Shown here one piece after another: positions 45,245 to 57,142 of a stretch of DNA of 64,000 nucleotides. The notes beneath the pieces are model-generated. The model did not search any database, was not told the origin of the DNA, and was given only the letters and a program-made list of their open reading frames with translations. The position numbers and the translations under genes were made by a program. Positions within the stretch are counted from its first letter, which is position 1, and each line of letters opens with the position of its first letter. The DNA is from Crocodylus rhombifer (Eukaryota > Chordata > Crocodylia > Crocodylidae), in NCBI GenBank assembly GCA_038503035.1, contig JAVSML010025160.1, positions 204,258-268,257 on the forward strand, in the 5' to 3' direction.

Positions 45245-46440
45245 CCCATCTCTGATAAAAACCCTGTCCCAGGGACGTAAGCACAGGCAAGTGGCAAAAC
45301 ACGCCCGCAGAGAAACCCAGGACAAATAGAAAAGAAAAACTTACTACTTGCAGGACGCCAAGGAAACAAAGAAGCACGCCAGCAAGAGACACCTGCACAG
45401 TTCATCAGCCGCGCCCATCTGCAGCTGGGGCCGGGTAACATCAGCAAGAGACGCTGCCCGGCGAAGATAAAAGTCGGCCCCAAGAGCACGGGAAACAAAA
45501 CGCCGAGAGCTAGAGAAGTGATGGGGGAAAATTGCTGTGCCAGAGGCATCCAGCTCTGACAAGGAGCCAAAAAGCTGGCAGGGAGGCAAGTGGTGGCAGC
45601 AGCAAGAGCCACCAGAGGAGCTCCTACCAGCAGCTGCCAGTGCTGAAACAATGGGCTAGAGGTGGTTTCAGGAGGAGCCGAAGACAACACCAGCTGGGAT
45701 AAAAGCATGGGTCCCAGCCCAAGGGACGTGCTAGCTTAGAGCACTTGGTGCGAGGGGAAAGGAGGGCCAAAAGCTCTACAGTTTCCCCTTCCTCTTTTCC
45801 CTTTCTTTCTCTTTTCCTCATCTGACCTTTTTTCCTTTCTAGCTTTGAGTAATCCCTAGTGGGTTGTCCATTGGTGTTGGTTTTTTGTGTTCTTCTGTTG
45901 TCTGTCCTATTTTTTCCCCCTGCCTAGAGAAGGCTTACTCAGCACCCCTTGCTGGGTTTGGGGGGGACCAGAAGCCACAACAGAAGATCAAAGGCAATGT
46001 GGCAGTGACCAGTGGTGTCCTTCGGGAGCACCTGGGTGTCAGAGGGGACGACCCTGAAAGCAGAGCCTCCTGAGACCCTCTGAGTCTAGTTGGAGTCCAA
46101 GACATCCGTCCACAAAGGAGAAAGCGTAGGAACCAAGGAAGACACCATCTAAGGGCTAGCCGCAAAAGATCCTGAGGCTCTTCTCAAAGGTTGGTGCATG
46201 GTCAGGGTGTAAGGGAGATGAAGCCCCAGGTACATCTACCAAGGGTCACGACAACTCTGGAGGCATCCTCAACGGGAACCCCCTTCACTGAAGATCCATC
46301 CCAAGTCATGGCAGGCGAGTGTGGGGGCCTCTCCAGAAGTGATCAAGAACCCCTCTGGGGCTCACATAAGTCTACTCGGTGCATAAGACCAGGTGCATGC
46401 GCCAAGGTGGCACAGGAGCAGATCAAACAAAGGCAGGCAC
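45245..46440. mobile_element. Possible retroelement segment flanked by a 13-bp direct repeat, unidentified
   Basis: The 13-mer aaacccattaaaa occurs exactly at 45232-45244 and 46441-46453, as a target-site duplication would. The enclosed 1.2 kb is richer in CpG in its first 250 bases than the surroundings. It has a pyrimidine-rich run at 45780-45842 and no recognised coding capacity. The left flank also carries a 27-bp-period duplication ('atctctgataaaaaccc' at 45221 and 45248), which complicates the reading. Candidates are a CR1 5' end, an LTR or a SINE-like composite. Confidence 0.35.
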
Positions 46441-46453
46441 AAACCCATTAAAA

Positions 46454-48345
46454 TCGTTTTCTGTGGCAAGCCCCCATTACATTGACTGGTCAAGAGGCCC
46501 TGGCAGTGGCCCCACCCCCTTCCCTCTGGCCAGCAGAGCTGCTGTTGATGTGGCTCCACCCCTCACTGCTGCTGGCAGAGAGGGCTGCCATTCATTTGGC
46601 CCTGCCCCTCAACATTGATTGGCAGAGGGCGGGGCCACACAACGGATAGCCCTCTCAGTCAATCAGTGGCAGAACAAGAAGGGGGTAGCCTCCACCTTGG
46701 CTGCTTCCCTGTGTGCCAGCTTACCCCTGGTGGGCTGCTGCAGTGGCTGTAAAAACCACTGACTGACACTGAGAAGCAAGCATTTTACTTTCAATAAGTT
46801 TGATTTTCTTTCCAGAAAACCTAACGGTTCTGCGTAAAAACATTAATTTCACATTTTTTTTGCAGCAAATGGATTTTGAGGATCCCTGGTAATGAGGCAG
46901 ACTAAGCAGGTCAGTTTTAGTATTAAACAGGGCCTTAAATTCAGCTATCAGTTATTCAGAGAAGAAGCCTCAATCTAAGCTCATAGGTCTCAAATTCTAG
47001 CTGCTGAAGGGTGCCACAGTCTGGTGGACCCCAATGTTCTTGCCAAAATGTCTGATGAATTTTACTGGAAAATTAGAGACCTACTATAACAGAGTTCAAG
47101 GGGAGTATAGAATGCTATGAAGTGAAGAAGAATTCTGCTTGGGCTTCTGACAAGAACATTTCCTATGCCTGCTACAATCCATAATATACTGTCCTATTTC
47201 TTAGCTCAAGAGAAGTGAGTATGCCTTAAGTTCAATTAAAGTTCATCTGGCAGCTACATCGGCCTGTTCTCCCATTCACTGTTCCCTATTTTTGCACGTA
47301 CAACAGAAAAGTTTGTTGGGATAGGTTTGGTCTTATTTCGGTTTTTAAAAAGGCTACCATGTGTTTTCACTAAGGCTTTACTGCAACTGAATCTGTGCTC
47401 TCTAGATTCATGGAGCTACGTTTTGAATCCCTTGAAGTCTTATTACGTCATTCCTGAAAGAGAGTGTTCTTACAGATAGTCATGTCAGCCAAAAAGAGTC
47501 AATTGGGGTTTGTACCCCATAACAAATCCTTGCTTTCATGGCATTTAATAAGCATCAGGAGGCACTATATCCACACCTTAAAATTTTTAACTACAGTTAG
47601 CTTGGGGCTTTGATCTCAATCTGTCTGCTTATCTGCCCACTTTTTCTCTAGACATCAAACATCAGTAGGCAAAGCCAGGCTGTATATTCTAGATGGTAAA
47701 AAATAAAAAAAGCCTACTTCTCCAGCTTATAGTGGCAAGACCAGAGAAGACACCTTCCATTTTCAGAGGCTTTCCAGACAGCCATGACTGCTTATGTGTC
47801 CTTGCTCCACATATCTGATCTGTGAAAAAAACTATTTCTAAGCCATACAGAGGGTTACCTGTTTGAGTAGTAAAATCACATGCATTGTACAGATACAAAT
47901 GTATATGTATACATACACACACAAAAGTTACTTGGATATGTACAGATACTTGTAAGTAATCTTTTCTTCCCCTCAAGCATGGGGTGCAGTGAATCCTACA
48001 TTTTATTACTTGTGGTCTTCCATGATAGGAGAAAGAACAATAGCAACATGGAAAGGAAATGGGTCTAACTTCAATTCAGAATCTTTCATCTGTAGCAGAC
48101 TTGCAAATCAAGACTAGGTTGCCCTTTACCAATTTAGGAAACTGAAAAAAAGAAAACCACAAGTCACTTCAAGTAATTACAGCCTCAGTTAACTAAATGC
48201 AAATAAAAAATTCCTGTCACTTTAATATTCTCTTTCCTCCCCACTGAATTGCCATCTTAAATCTCTCACACATTCTGTGACAACTATTGGTGCTTACCCC
48301 AGACTGCTCAACTGCCAAATCATTAAAGGGGAAAAATATATATAA
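46454..48345. other. Intronic sequence, no gene seen
   Basis: 46470-46680 is a GC-rich stretch with a loose repeat of 'ttgactgg..gagg(g)c..ggccc' type. The rest is AT-rich and single-copy-looking. Confidence 0.5.
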
Positions 48346-48449
48346 AACTTAGTCCCTGCTGTGGAAATGTGATAGACAATTAAAAGCCAAGAACTAGATT
48401 GCCAGAACATTGAAACCCTGTGGTGGTAAAGATATACATATATACATAA

Positions 48450-48496
<47 letters not shown>

Positions 48497-48573
48497 CACG
48501 CACGCATATACATAGTTTCAGCAATCTAGTTCTTGACTTTTGTCCGTCACATTTCCACAGCAGGGACTAAGTT
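48346..48573. mobile_element. Palindromic MITE-like unit with a CA microsatellite at its centre
   Basis: The left arm, 48346-48416, starts aacttagtccctgctgtgga. It is inverted at 48513-48573, whose reverse complement starts the same way. Both arms share 'gaaatgtga', 'caagaactagattgc' and 'tgaaac', with an 8-base indel between the last two. The loop holds (AC)n at 48452-48494 plus AT/CG-rich dinucleotide sequence. Confidence 0.8.
48452..48494. repeat. (AC)n microsatellite, about 43 bp
   Basis: An uninterrupted AC dinucleotide run inside the loop of the palindromic unit at 48346-48573; likely length-variable. Confidence 0.95.
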
Positions 48574-49016
48574 ACATATAGTATAAAGTAAAATTTGAGG
48601 ACTCAGTAAGCAGTATACCACTTCCATTCCCTAATTTTTCACTTTTTATTTACTGAAATGTAAATTTATCCTGTTATTTCAAGCGAAAAAAGAGGGAGGA
48701 ACAGGGGGAAGAGGAAACTCAACAACATCATTTGACACCCTTCTTCAGTTTCTCCACATGGAATATCCAGAAAGCCTGTCAATGAAAATATTTTAAAGCT
48801 AGACAAGATGTTAGAGACAGGATGGGTGGTAAGTGGAGTTGGTCTTTACCTCCTATTTCTACGAATAAACTAGAATGTATGTGATGGATTTTATCATGAT
48901 ATGATACAAATTCTCAAATTTTCAGAGAGCAACTCTATAAACAGATGGACTTTGGCTCACCCAGCTTTTCTGAGTGATTTGGATCATAAGTTACATAATA
49001 ATCTATGTACACCAGC
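48574..49016. other. AT-rich intronic sequence, no gene seen
   Basis: Single-copy-looking. Confidence 0.5.
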
Positions 49017-49219
49017 ACAGGTGTCCAACCTTATTGAATGTGGGGCCGAATCATGAACTTTTAAAAATCACCCAGTGAGCCATATTCTAAGACCTCACAG
49101 GAGGCAGTATCACATCAGGAAGTGATGTCATGTGACCTTTGACACCAAGGAAGTTGCAAGAAGTGACAATGAAATGGGTCTAACCAGTTCAAAACTCTCC
49201 CTCTATAGCATCCACCTCT

Positions 49220-49305
49220 ACCACTGTTCAGGACAGGATACTGAGCTAGATGGACCATTGGGCTGACCAAGCATGGCACTTTTTATGCTCTTATGTTCTT
49301 TGGCT
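49220..49305 (+). repeat. Old SINE/CR1-type 3' tail
   Basis: The words ggatactgagctagatggac, 'cattgggctgacc' and 'cttatgttctt' match the common reptile tail 'actgggctagatggacc...gtctgaccc...cttatgttctt', as I know it from turtle and crocodilian repeats. Confidence 0.6.
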
Positions 49306-50379
49306 GAGCTTCCAAACTATAGCTGAGATTTGCAAAAAGGAAAGCAGCAGGGGCTACAAGAGTCCCCAACACTGGCATGTTACAAAGTTGTCATAAAAGA
49401 TTTGGAGCCCTCTAAATCCCAGTCATTTTAATGGAAGTTGGCCTTCTGACTCAGCTTTGAAAACCTCAGCTTCCAAGGTGCCAACCAAATAAGTCAAAAT
49501 ATATTTTGCATTTCTATGCAGTGCATCTATGTGAGGCTCTCCAATTATTTTACGAACATTAAATGAACCTCAGGATATCCCTGCTTTTCAGAAGAAATGA
49601 GGTGGTGAGGACATTCTGGGAACATCTCTCACTGTGTGTGTGATCTGCTTCTACTGTCCTTAGACCACCCTGGAAGGGCCCTCACTGCCTCATTTCAAGT
49701 TCAGAGCAGGTAAAGTGTAAGTGGGTAGGAAAGGCTTATTTTTTGGCAGCAGGTTTGAGTGGCTTGAAGCTAGTGAAGATTAGTGAAGATGTACCCACAA
49801 TTAGTCACTGACCAGAGTGGGAACACAGTTGTCCTCACTTATTAACATGGCTCCAAGGCCCTGCACTGTCTCTGCCTACACGTTGCTCATGTCCTCTTGC
49901 TTTCCTAAATCTCATGAGTAGAGGATTTCCATCATGCCTACTGGACTGCCATCACCAGATAGCTGTCCTGGTTCTAAGGTTGTGCTTCTGACTCTTTCAT
50001 GGCTTTTAGGATGCACACTTAGAACTCTGGCTTTTCCTTCCCACCCATTTTGCTGAACTGTGATTATTCCCACAGGGCATGAATTTAGTTCAGTGGCTAT
50101 GATTCTGCTTTCTCATACACAGGCAATGACTCTCACAAAGTATAGCATATTTTAGTAGGATAAAAACATTGTGAAAGAAACACAGAAAGCAATAAGCAGT
50201 CTTTACTCACATGAGCTTACCAGGTATCAACCACCTGCTACTTGGGTTCCTGGCAGGTACAGACACAAGTTTATTAGCATGTTGTTCCACAGCAAGTCTA
50301 TGCCATAGCCTACATCAGATCTAGAGAGACTGAATCCTCCCCAGCCATAGGCTTGTCACAGTGTACCAATATGCTGGCT

Positions 50380-50960
50380 GGTGCAGACCTAGCCAGGCTC
50401 CTTCCCCCAACAGCAGCATGTGGGAAGCCAGCTTCAGCTGCATGCCACTTTTCTTGGCTGGTGCTGACCCGGCCAGGTCTGTCCCATCCGGAGCAACATA
50501 TGGCTGAAACTAGCTTCCCATGAGCTGCTGGGACAGGAGGAGCCCAGCTGGGTCCGCACCAGCCAGCAGAAGTGGCGGCAAAGCTGTATGCCGCTTGGGA
50601 TGGGATGAGCGCAGCTGGAGCGGCAGAAGCCGAGCTGCATTTTCTCCCTACCTGAGCTGGTCAGTTCCAAGCAGCACATGGCTCCACTGCCACTTCTGCT
50701 GGCCGGTGCCAACCTGGCTGGGCTCCTCCCATCCCCAGTAGCACATGGGAAGCCGGCTTCAGCTGCGTGCTGCTCCGGATGGGACAGACCCGCCCGGGTC
50801 GGCACCAGCCAGCAGAGGTGGCGGCGGAGCCGGGTGCCGCTCGGGACTGACCGGTGCAGGCAGGGGAAAATGCAGCTGAGCCCCTGCTGCTCCGGCTGGG
50901 CTCATCCTGTCCCGAGCGGCAAATGGCTACTCCTCTTCCCACACACGCCGTGTTGGCAAT
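50380..50960. repeat. CpG-rich block of direct and inverted repeats
   Basis: A unit of 'agcacatgggaagccggcttcagctgc' type occurs near 50411, 50740 and, inverted, near 50500. The 'caccagccagcag.agtggcggc' word occurs at about 50560 and 50805 and is inverted at about 50690 (gccacttctgctggccggtg). CpG is clearly more frequent than in the surroundings. Confidence 0.6.
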
Positions 50961-51163
50961 GTCAAGCTGACGTGGTGCATGTGGGAAACTTGTCCCTTCC
51001 CCATCCCTTCAGCAGCCATTAGGAAGCTGATGAGGGAGGGACAAGAGGTAGGAACAAAAATAAACAGTGTTTACTTTCATTTCCTGTCACAGCACCTCAG
51101 GCCTCAGAAAATGGCTTGGCAGGCCACACAGCGGCCTGCGGGCCACATGTTGGACAAGCCTGT

Positions 51164-52909
51164 ACAACACTAACAGAATGACTACAAGCAGAGGCCCTTT
51201 TGCACTATTCAGTAACTATTTAGTGTGAGAAACAGATTAGGAGTAGGACAATTTCTCTACTATTTTTATTGAAGAAAAGAAAGTAAGGAGACAGTTCCTT
51301 AAAGGTCCACTATTTGAAATGTCGTAAGAGGTCAGGTAACAGGTCAACTAATTGACAACATTTCTATTTGAATGTGTTCAGATATAACTATAGTCCAAGC
51401 AGAGATGGCACCACCCATTTTAGAACAAAAAAATTATTTCCAATAGCTATAAAGATGTATAGAAAGTCTGGATTTAATCCAACAAGATCTTAATAATAGT
51501 TATTTAATCACAGCACTTTAGATAGCATTCCCTTTTAATTTTGCTGTTTCATTCATTAGTACATCATTAAAACCAAATATTTTCCTCCCCCTTCTCTCCA
51601 AATCTAATCACAGTGGTACAATATCTGCCAGATATAGATCTATCTATAGAGATACACATAGAGATATCTATCAAGATACATAATATATACACATACATAC
51701 ACATGCACACTACTTGGTTCCTTTTATCCAGTACAAGTTGTAACACATTCCAAATTCTCCTACTAAGATTACCACACCACACTGAAAGATTTTAAATAGT
51801 TACTGTTGGATGAAGCTAGAGCGAAAACTTATCTTAAAAATGATAGAAGAGTTTTTTCAAATCTCCATACTTTAACTTATAATTTTCTTCATAAGAATAT
51901 TCTTTTAAAGTTAGGGTTTCATATGGCTCCTAAAATTTATTTCAGATTTACTTCTGAAGAGCATTTTCATGCTAAGACAAATTGAAAAGAGAAAATACAC
52001 ATTATGCAATGTTTTTCATTCTACAGCAAGGTCTTAAACTTCTGTGCTTACATCTTAATCAATACTTCTGCTGTGGAACTGAATAAGATGTTGCTAAAAT
52101 CATCATCCACAGTTAGATTTTCAGAAGGTATTTAGACACCAAGTGGAATTTTCAGTTACCAAAACTGCAGCTTTACACTACATTTTAAAATCTGGTCCCA
52201 TGTTATCCTTAACTGGAACCAGGTACAAAATAAGAGCTATCAAACAAATATTTGATAGATTAGTAAACTTAGTAGTGAAAATGGAAGAAAAAAAGAGTAT
52301 AGTAAAATCAAAGGTTCAGATGTAGCTAAAAGTTTGCCTAGCTAAAAAAGTTAAGAAGCATAAGGTTGAACAGTGAAGTATAATACTGTCAGCTTCTAAA
52401 GGCATATTTTTCCTCAGTCCTTTTTTGGAATGTGGATATATTCGTTCATTCAATGTATGTGCCACCTTTCCCAACAAAGGCTCAGAGCATTTCGCAACAA
52501 GAATACAGAATAATTTAAAAACAAGAGTGACAAGAAAATAAAAACAACTTAAAGGGGAATTAGAATATCAAGATAAAATAAAAGAGAAGCCCCTCATCTC
52601 AAAAATACCTAATCCCAGCTCTGTTTGGTGAATGTAGGCCAAATAGGACCATCTTATAGTAATTCCAGAAGATGTTCAGGCATGAGCTCTTGAAGCCCTC
52701 CAGAGGGGGAGGGCTCCAGAGATGAGCAACTGAAGAGAATGACTCCCCACACATTCTCACTAAGTTGACTTAGCATACTGCTGTCCCATAGCATAATAGT
52801 GTTCCCATAAGTACATAGGGCCCAGACCCTCTAGGACCTAGCATACATTGAATTACCCTGGAAAGCTCAGTTTTCACGTAGAACAGCAGTTTTCTATAAA
52901 GTTGATATC
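51164..52909. other. AT-rich intronic sequence, no gene seen
   Basis: A GATA/TATC/TACA-rich tract lies at about 51630-51712. The rest is single-copy-looking. Confidence 0.55.
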
Positions 52910-52927
52910 AACAACTACTGCCAGGCC

Positions 52928-53690
52928 CTACTCCAGGGAAACAGAGAAGAGAGAAAGAATGTGGAGAAGGGGAAGAGGTGGCCACAAAGCAGACTGGCCA
53001 CAAGGACTCCTCTGAGCTACTTGGAAAAAAGTCATCTCCAGATCCAGAAAATGCAGAGCCAGGGCCACTCCTCCCCTGCCACCGCATAACAGGTACACTC
53101 CCCTCACTACGCATGAGGAGTCTCCGACAGAGACGCTAGAGGAGAAGGCAAGTATTATTCCCACCCCTAGAAGGAGACACCAGGTGGTGGTAGTGGTGAG
53201 GGACTCTGTCCTGAGAAGTATGGAGAGACCCATCTGCTGTCCAGAACCCTTGGCCTGATAGGTCTGCTGTCTCCCTAGGTCCTGCATTCAAGACGCTGCG
53301 GAGAGGATCCCCAGGCTCATCCACCCCTCCAACTACTACCCCATGCTCTGCATCCATGTGGGCATGAATGACATGGCAAAGGGGTAACCCTGACTGGGTC
53401 ATGAACAACTACAGGGCTCTGGGGGCTGCGCTCAAGGGACTGGGGGCTCAAGCAGTTCTCTCTTCTGTGCTCCCTGTTGCAGGCCACAGACCCAGGAGGC
53501 AAGGCTGCATGGAAGAGGTTAACAGATGCCTCAGACTGGTGGTGTTACTGTGAGGGCTTTGATTTCTTTGACCACGGCATGCACTTCAGGGAGAGATGAC
53601 TCCTGGGACAAGACAACATCCACCTCACGTGAAGAGGTAAGTGCCTCTTCTCAGCCAGGATGGCTGATCTACTGGACAGGGCTTTAAACT
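52928..53690 (+). pseudogene. CR1 ORF1 esterase (SGNH hydrolase) remnant
   Basis: CR1 ORF1 proteins carry an SGNH/GDSL-like lipolytic esterase domain. Three catalytic blocks are still recognisable in translation: RRHQVVVVVRDSVLRSMERP (block I; GDS altered to RDS, near 53170-53230), HVGMNDMAKG (block III; usual TND altered to MND, near 53355) and DNIHLT (block V with the catalytic His, near 53613). A stop follows block I (PEPLA, then TGA) and the frame shifts between blocks, so no protein can be made. Confidence 0.8.
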
Positions 53691-53835
53691 GACTTTGCTG
53701 GGGGATGGGGAAACTCCAAGTGGAGCATTCCTGGGGACTGGCACACAGGAAAGCTCCCTTGCGGAGGCCACTAAGATAACTGTTTCTGAAAACTCTAACC
53801 AATCTGTTCTCCCACAGCATCTTAGGAAATCAAGG

Positions 53836-56535
53836 GTGTCAGTTGGAGGTCTCAGCTGCCTGTACACCAATGCCAGGAGCATGAGGAACAAGCAGGAGGA
53901 GCTAGCCCTCCTGTTCTCTAGTGGGCAACATGACCTGCCTGGTAGAGACCTAGTGGGACTCCTCGCATGATTGGAGCATAGCCATAGAGAGCTACACCCT
54001 GCACAGAAGGGACAGAGTAGGGAGAAAGGGCAGAGGGGTAGCTCTCTATGTGAAAGAGCATGACACCTCTCTGGAGGCTGACGCTGGTTCCAAAGATAAG
54101 CAGCTTGAATCCCTCTAGGTCAAGCTATGGAGGGGTTAAGGTGAGAGAAACTTAACTGTAGGCATTTACTACAGGCCACTGAACCAAGGGGTGGAAACGG
54201 TTCTGGAGTTCTCTTGAGAGCTGACAGAGGCCATGTGTGCAAGGGATTTGGTTGTCATGAGTGACTTCAATTACCCAGACGTAGATTAGAAGGAACACTT
54301 GGCTAGGTCAGATCGTTCATTCAGTTTCTTAACTGTGATCAAGGAGCTCCTTCTGACCCAGGAAGTGCAAGGGCCAACCAGAGGTAACTCTCTCCTAGAC
54401 TTGGTCTTGGCCAAGGGAGATGATCTGGCGTGTGGCTTGAACATTGAGGGTACCCTAGGCAACAGCAACCATGAAATTGTCAGGGGCACCATCTGCCACA
54501 AGGTTGACAAATCAAGCAGCAGGATTCAAGTCCTGAACTTCAAAAATGCTGACTTCGACAGGCTCAGAGCATTGGTAGGGGAGGCGATGCAGGACCAGGA
54601 AGGGAAGGCAAATAGGGTAAACAAAGAATGGCCATTGCTGAAGGATACAATCCTTGAAGCACAAAAGAAAACCGTTCCGGCAAAGAGGAAAGGTACCTGG
54701 CAAGCCCTTCTGCCTTAATAGGGACATTGTGGTCCTCTTAAAAAAGAAAGAGGTGTACGCACAGCGGAAGCTAGGGATGGTCCTCAAGGAGGACTATACA
54801 ACAGTGGCCAGCACATGTGGGGAAATGATCAGGAAAGCCAAGGAGGTGACGGAGTTTAGGTTAGCCACAGGAGTCAAGGACAATAAGAAGTCCTTCTATA
54901 GGTATGTAGGTAGTAGAAGGGAAAAAAATGGAAGTGTGGGACCCCTGCTTAACACCTTGGGACACCTGCTAACTGTCGTTCAGGACAAAACTGAACTCCT
55001 AAATGCCCACTCTGCTTCAGTATTTCACCAACCAAGGAGAAAGACAAGTAAGATAAGGCTCATAGGGGACATGCCAGGAATGGCAGCCTCCATACTGAGG
55101 ATGCTGAGTGGGTGCAATACCAACTAAGAAAGCTAGACATTTATAAGTCAGCAGGACCAGATGGACTTCATCCAAGAGTACTGAAGGACCTAGCTGAGGT
55201 CATCGCCAAACCCCTGGCAATTTTTTTTTCACAAATCACCGCACACAGGGGAGACCCCTGAGGATTGGAAGAAGGCCAACATTGTGCCCTTCTTAAAGAT
55301 GGGGAAGAGAGGGAGGATCCACACAACTACAGACCAATCAGGCTAACCTCCATCACAAGGAAATTCCTGAAAAAAGTCATTAATGAATCTGTGTGTGATA
55401 CACTTGTTGAAGATACGATTCTGAACAACAGCCAGCATAGCTTTTTCATGGGTAGATCTTGTTTTACCAGTCTCATCTCCTTCTACAACCAGGTCTCTCA
55501 CCACCTGACCATTGGAGATGAGGTAGACGTTATATACCTAGACTTCCAAAAGGCTTTTGATCTAGTATCCCACAATACCTTTGTGGGAAAACTGGAAGAT
55601 TGTGAGCTCAGCTACTTGATGGTTCAGTGGGTGGGAAACTGGCTACAGGGTAGGGCCCAGAGAGTTCTCATGAATGGATCTGTGTCGTCCTGGCATGACG
55701 TGCCAGTGGCGTCCCTCAGGGGTCTGTGCTTGGACCAGTGCTTTCCAACATCTTTATCAATGATTTGGATGGAGGAGTGAAAAGCTCGCTGGCCAAATTT
55801 GTAAACACCACCAAGTTATAGGGCAGTGTGGTCACGCCAGAAGATAGGCTCCAGCTACAGGCAGACCTGGACAAGCTTGAGAGTTGGGCAGACCAGAACC
55901 AAGTGAAGTTTAACACTTCCAAGTGTAAGGTACATGTAGCGGCAATGACTGACCATCGCATGAATATGAGCATGACACAGTGGCCAGCAAGACAAAAAAT
56001 ATGCTGGCATGCATCAACCGATGCATCTTGTGTCAAACTAAGGAAGTGATACTCCTGCTGTATTCAGCACTGGTAAGACCATAGTCCTGTGTACTGCATC
56101 CAGTTCTGGGCATCACACTTCAATAATGATGTGGAAAAACTTGAGAGGGTCCAGAGAAAAGCCACCTGTATGATCAGAGACTTGCAAGGCAAGCCATATG
56201 AGGAAAGGCTGATGAACCTGGGCCTCTTTAGCCTAAAGAGAAGGTTGAGAGGGGACTTGACAGTGGCTTATTGCTATATCAGAGGACTGCATCAGGAGCT
56301 TGGTGAACAACTGTTCATGAGGACACCCCTAGGGAAGACCAGGCCCAATGTTACAAATTCCTGGAAGGCTGCTTCAGGCTTAATACCAGGAAAAACTCAT
56401 TCACAGTCAGGGTGTCCAGACCATGGAATAAAGTCCCTCCAGAGGTGGTGCAGTCACCTACCCTGGAGGTTTTCAAGAGGAAACTGGACAGTCACCTCGC
56501 TGGGGTCACTTGACCCCAGTTGTCTTCCTGACTAG
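53836..56535 (+). pseudogene. CR1 ORF2 endonuclease-RT remnant
   Basis: Fragments in several frames: YTNARSMRNKQEELALL (endonuclease N-terminus), TVGIYYRPLNQG with GRG-type lesions near 54150, DNKKSFYRYVGSRREKNGSV (linker), LDFQKAFDLVSHNTFVGKLE (first RT catalytic block), a broken GVPQGS box (VASLRGLCL), and an active site reading FVNTTKL followed by a stop instead of FADDTKLWG. The C-terminal RVQRKATCMIRDLQGKPYEE is in 56089-56535. Non-functional. Confidence 0.85.
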
Positions 56536-56598
56536 AGCAAGGGGGCTGGACCCGATTATCTGCGAGGTCCCGTCCAGCCCCTAAAAATCTATGAAACT

Positions 56599-57142
56599 TT
56601 AAGCCAGGAGGCTAAATATGTCATTTTCACGGCTAATTTTTTTCATAGACTAATCCACATACAATACTTAAAACCTGATCACCACACATAGCAGTGTTCT
56701 GGGAAGTTGACACTTATAACATATTCATTTAACAGTCCATTTCAGCATTACTACTCCAGCCTTATTTTGAATTCTAACGCAATCTCTCGCCCAATAAATT
56801 CTTGTGTTAATATGAATATTAAGGTTAAAAAACCACAACATAGTTTAAACATTTTATTGAAATATTTACATAGCTGCTTTCTGGTCAACTTCCCTCTAAA
56901 TTTTGAGTGTTAATAGAAAATGATTTTACAACCTTGAAGTGCTTCAGCCTTCTTTTCCCAGGAAGCTTCTCCCCTTCTCTCATTTTTTGTATGGCACCAG
57001 TTCTGTGGTTTCTGAAGTTCCAAACAGCAGCAGTATGGCATGGGCACATCAAAGCATACATGTGGCAGTAGGAGCATCATGCTGGTGGAAAATGCCACAC
57101 TAGCACAAGAATCACCTAGTGCTCACACACATTTGCATGAAG
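56599..57142. other. AT-rich intronic sequence, no gene seen
   Basis: Single-copy-looking. Confidence 0.5.

Larger units (their letters stand above)
49017..51163. mobile_element. hAT-like element with a GC-rich core
   Basis: The left end caggtgtccaaccttattga and the right end catgttggacaagcctg (reverse complement caggcttgtccaacatg) form an imperfect inverted repeat of the 'CAGG(x)GTCCAAC' hAT type. No convincing 8-bp duplication is seen. It contains a short CR1-like or SINE-like tail (49220-49305) and a CpG-rich repeat core (50380-50960). It could be two separate fragments. Confidence 0.45.
52910..56598 (+). mobile_element. CR1 LINE, near full length (ORF1 and ORF2 remnants)
   Basis: The only copy here that reaches ORF1. 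The order on the plus strand is: ORF1 esterase remnant (about 52928-53690), endonuclease start (GLSCLYTNARSMRNKQEELA, about 53848), endonuclease end and linker (54300-55120), RT (55265-55780), C-terminal region (56089-56535), and 3' end (gtcccgtccagcccctaaaa, then tctatgaaac). Many frameshifts and stops mark it as an old copy. The 5' limit is approximate. Confidence 0.88.

Noticed and set aside
45079..45708. 209-codon minus-strand frame
   Set aside because: Crosses a CR1 3' end into an unrelated segment, so it cannot be a single ancestral protein.
48452..48494. CA repeat as evidence of a regulatory element
   Set aside because: It sits in the loop of a palindromic repeat and is best read as a plain microsatellite.
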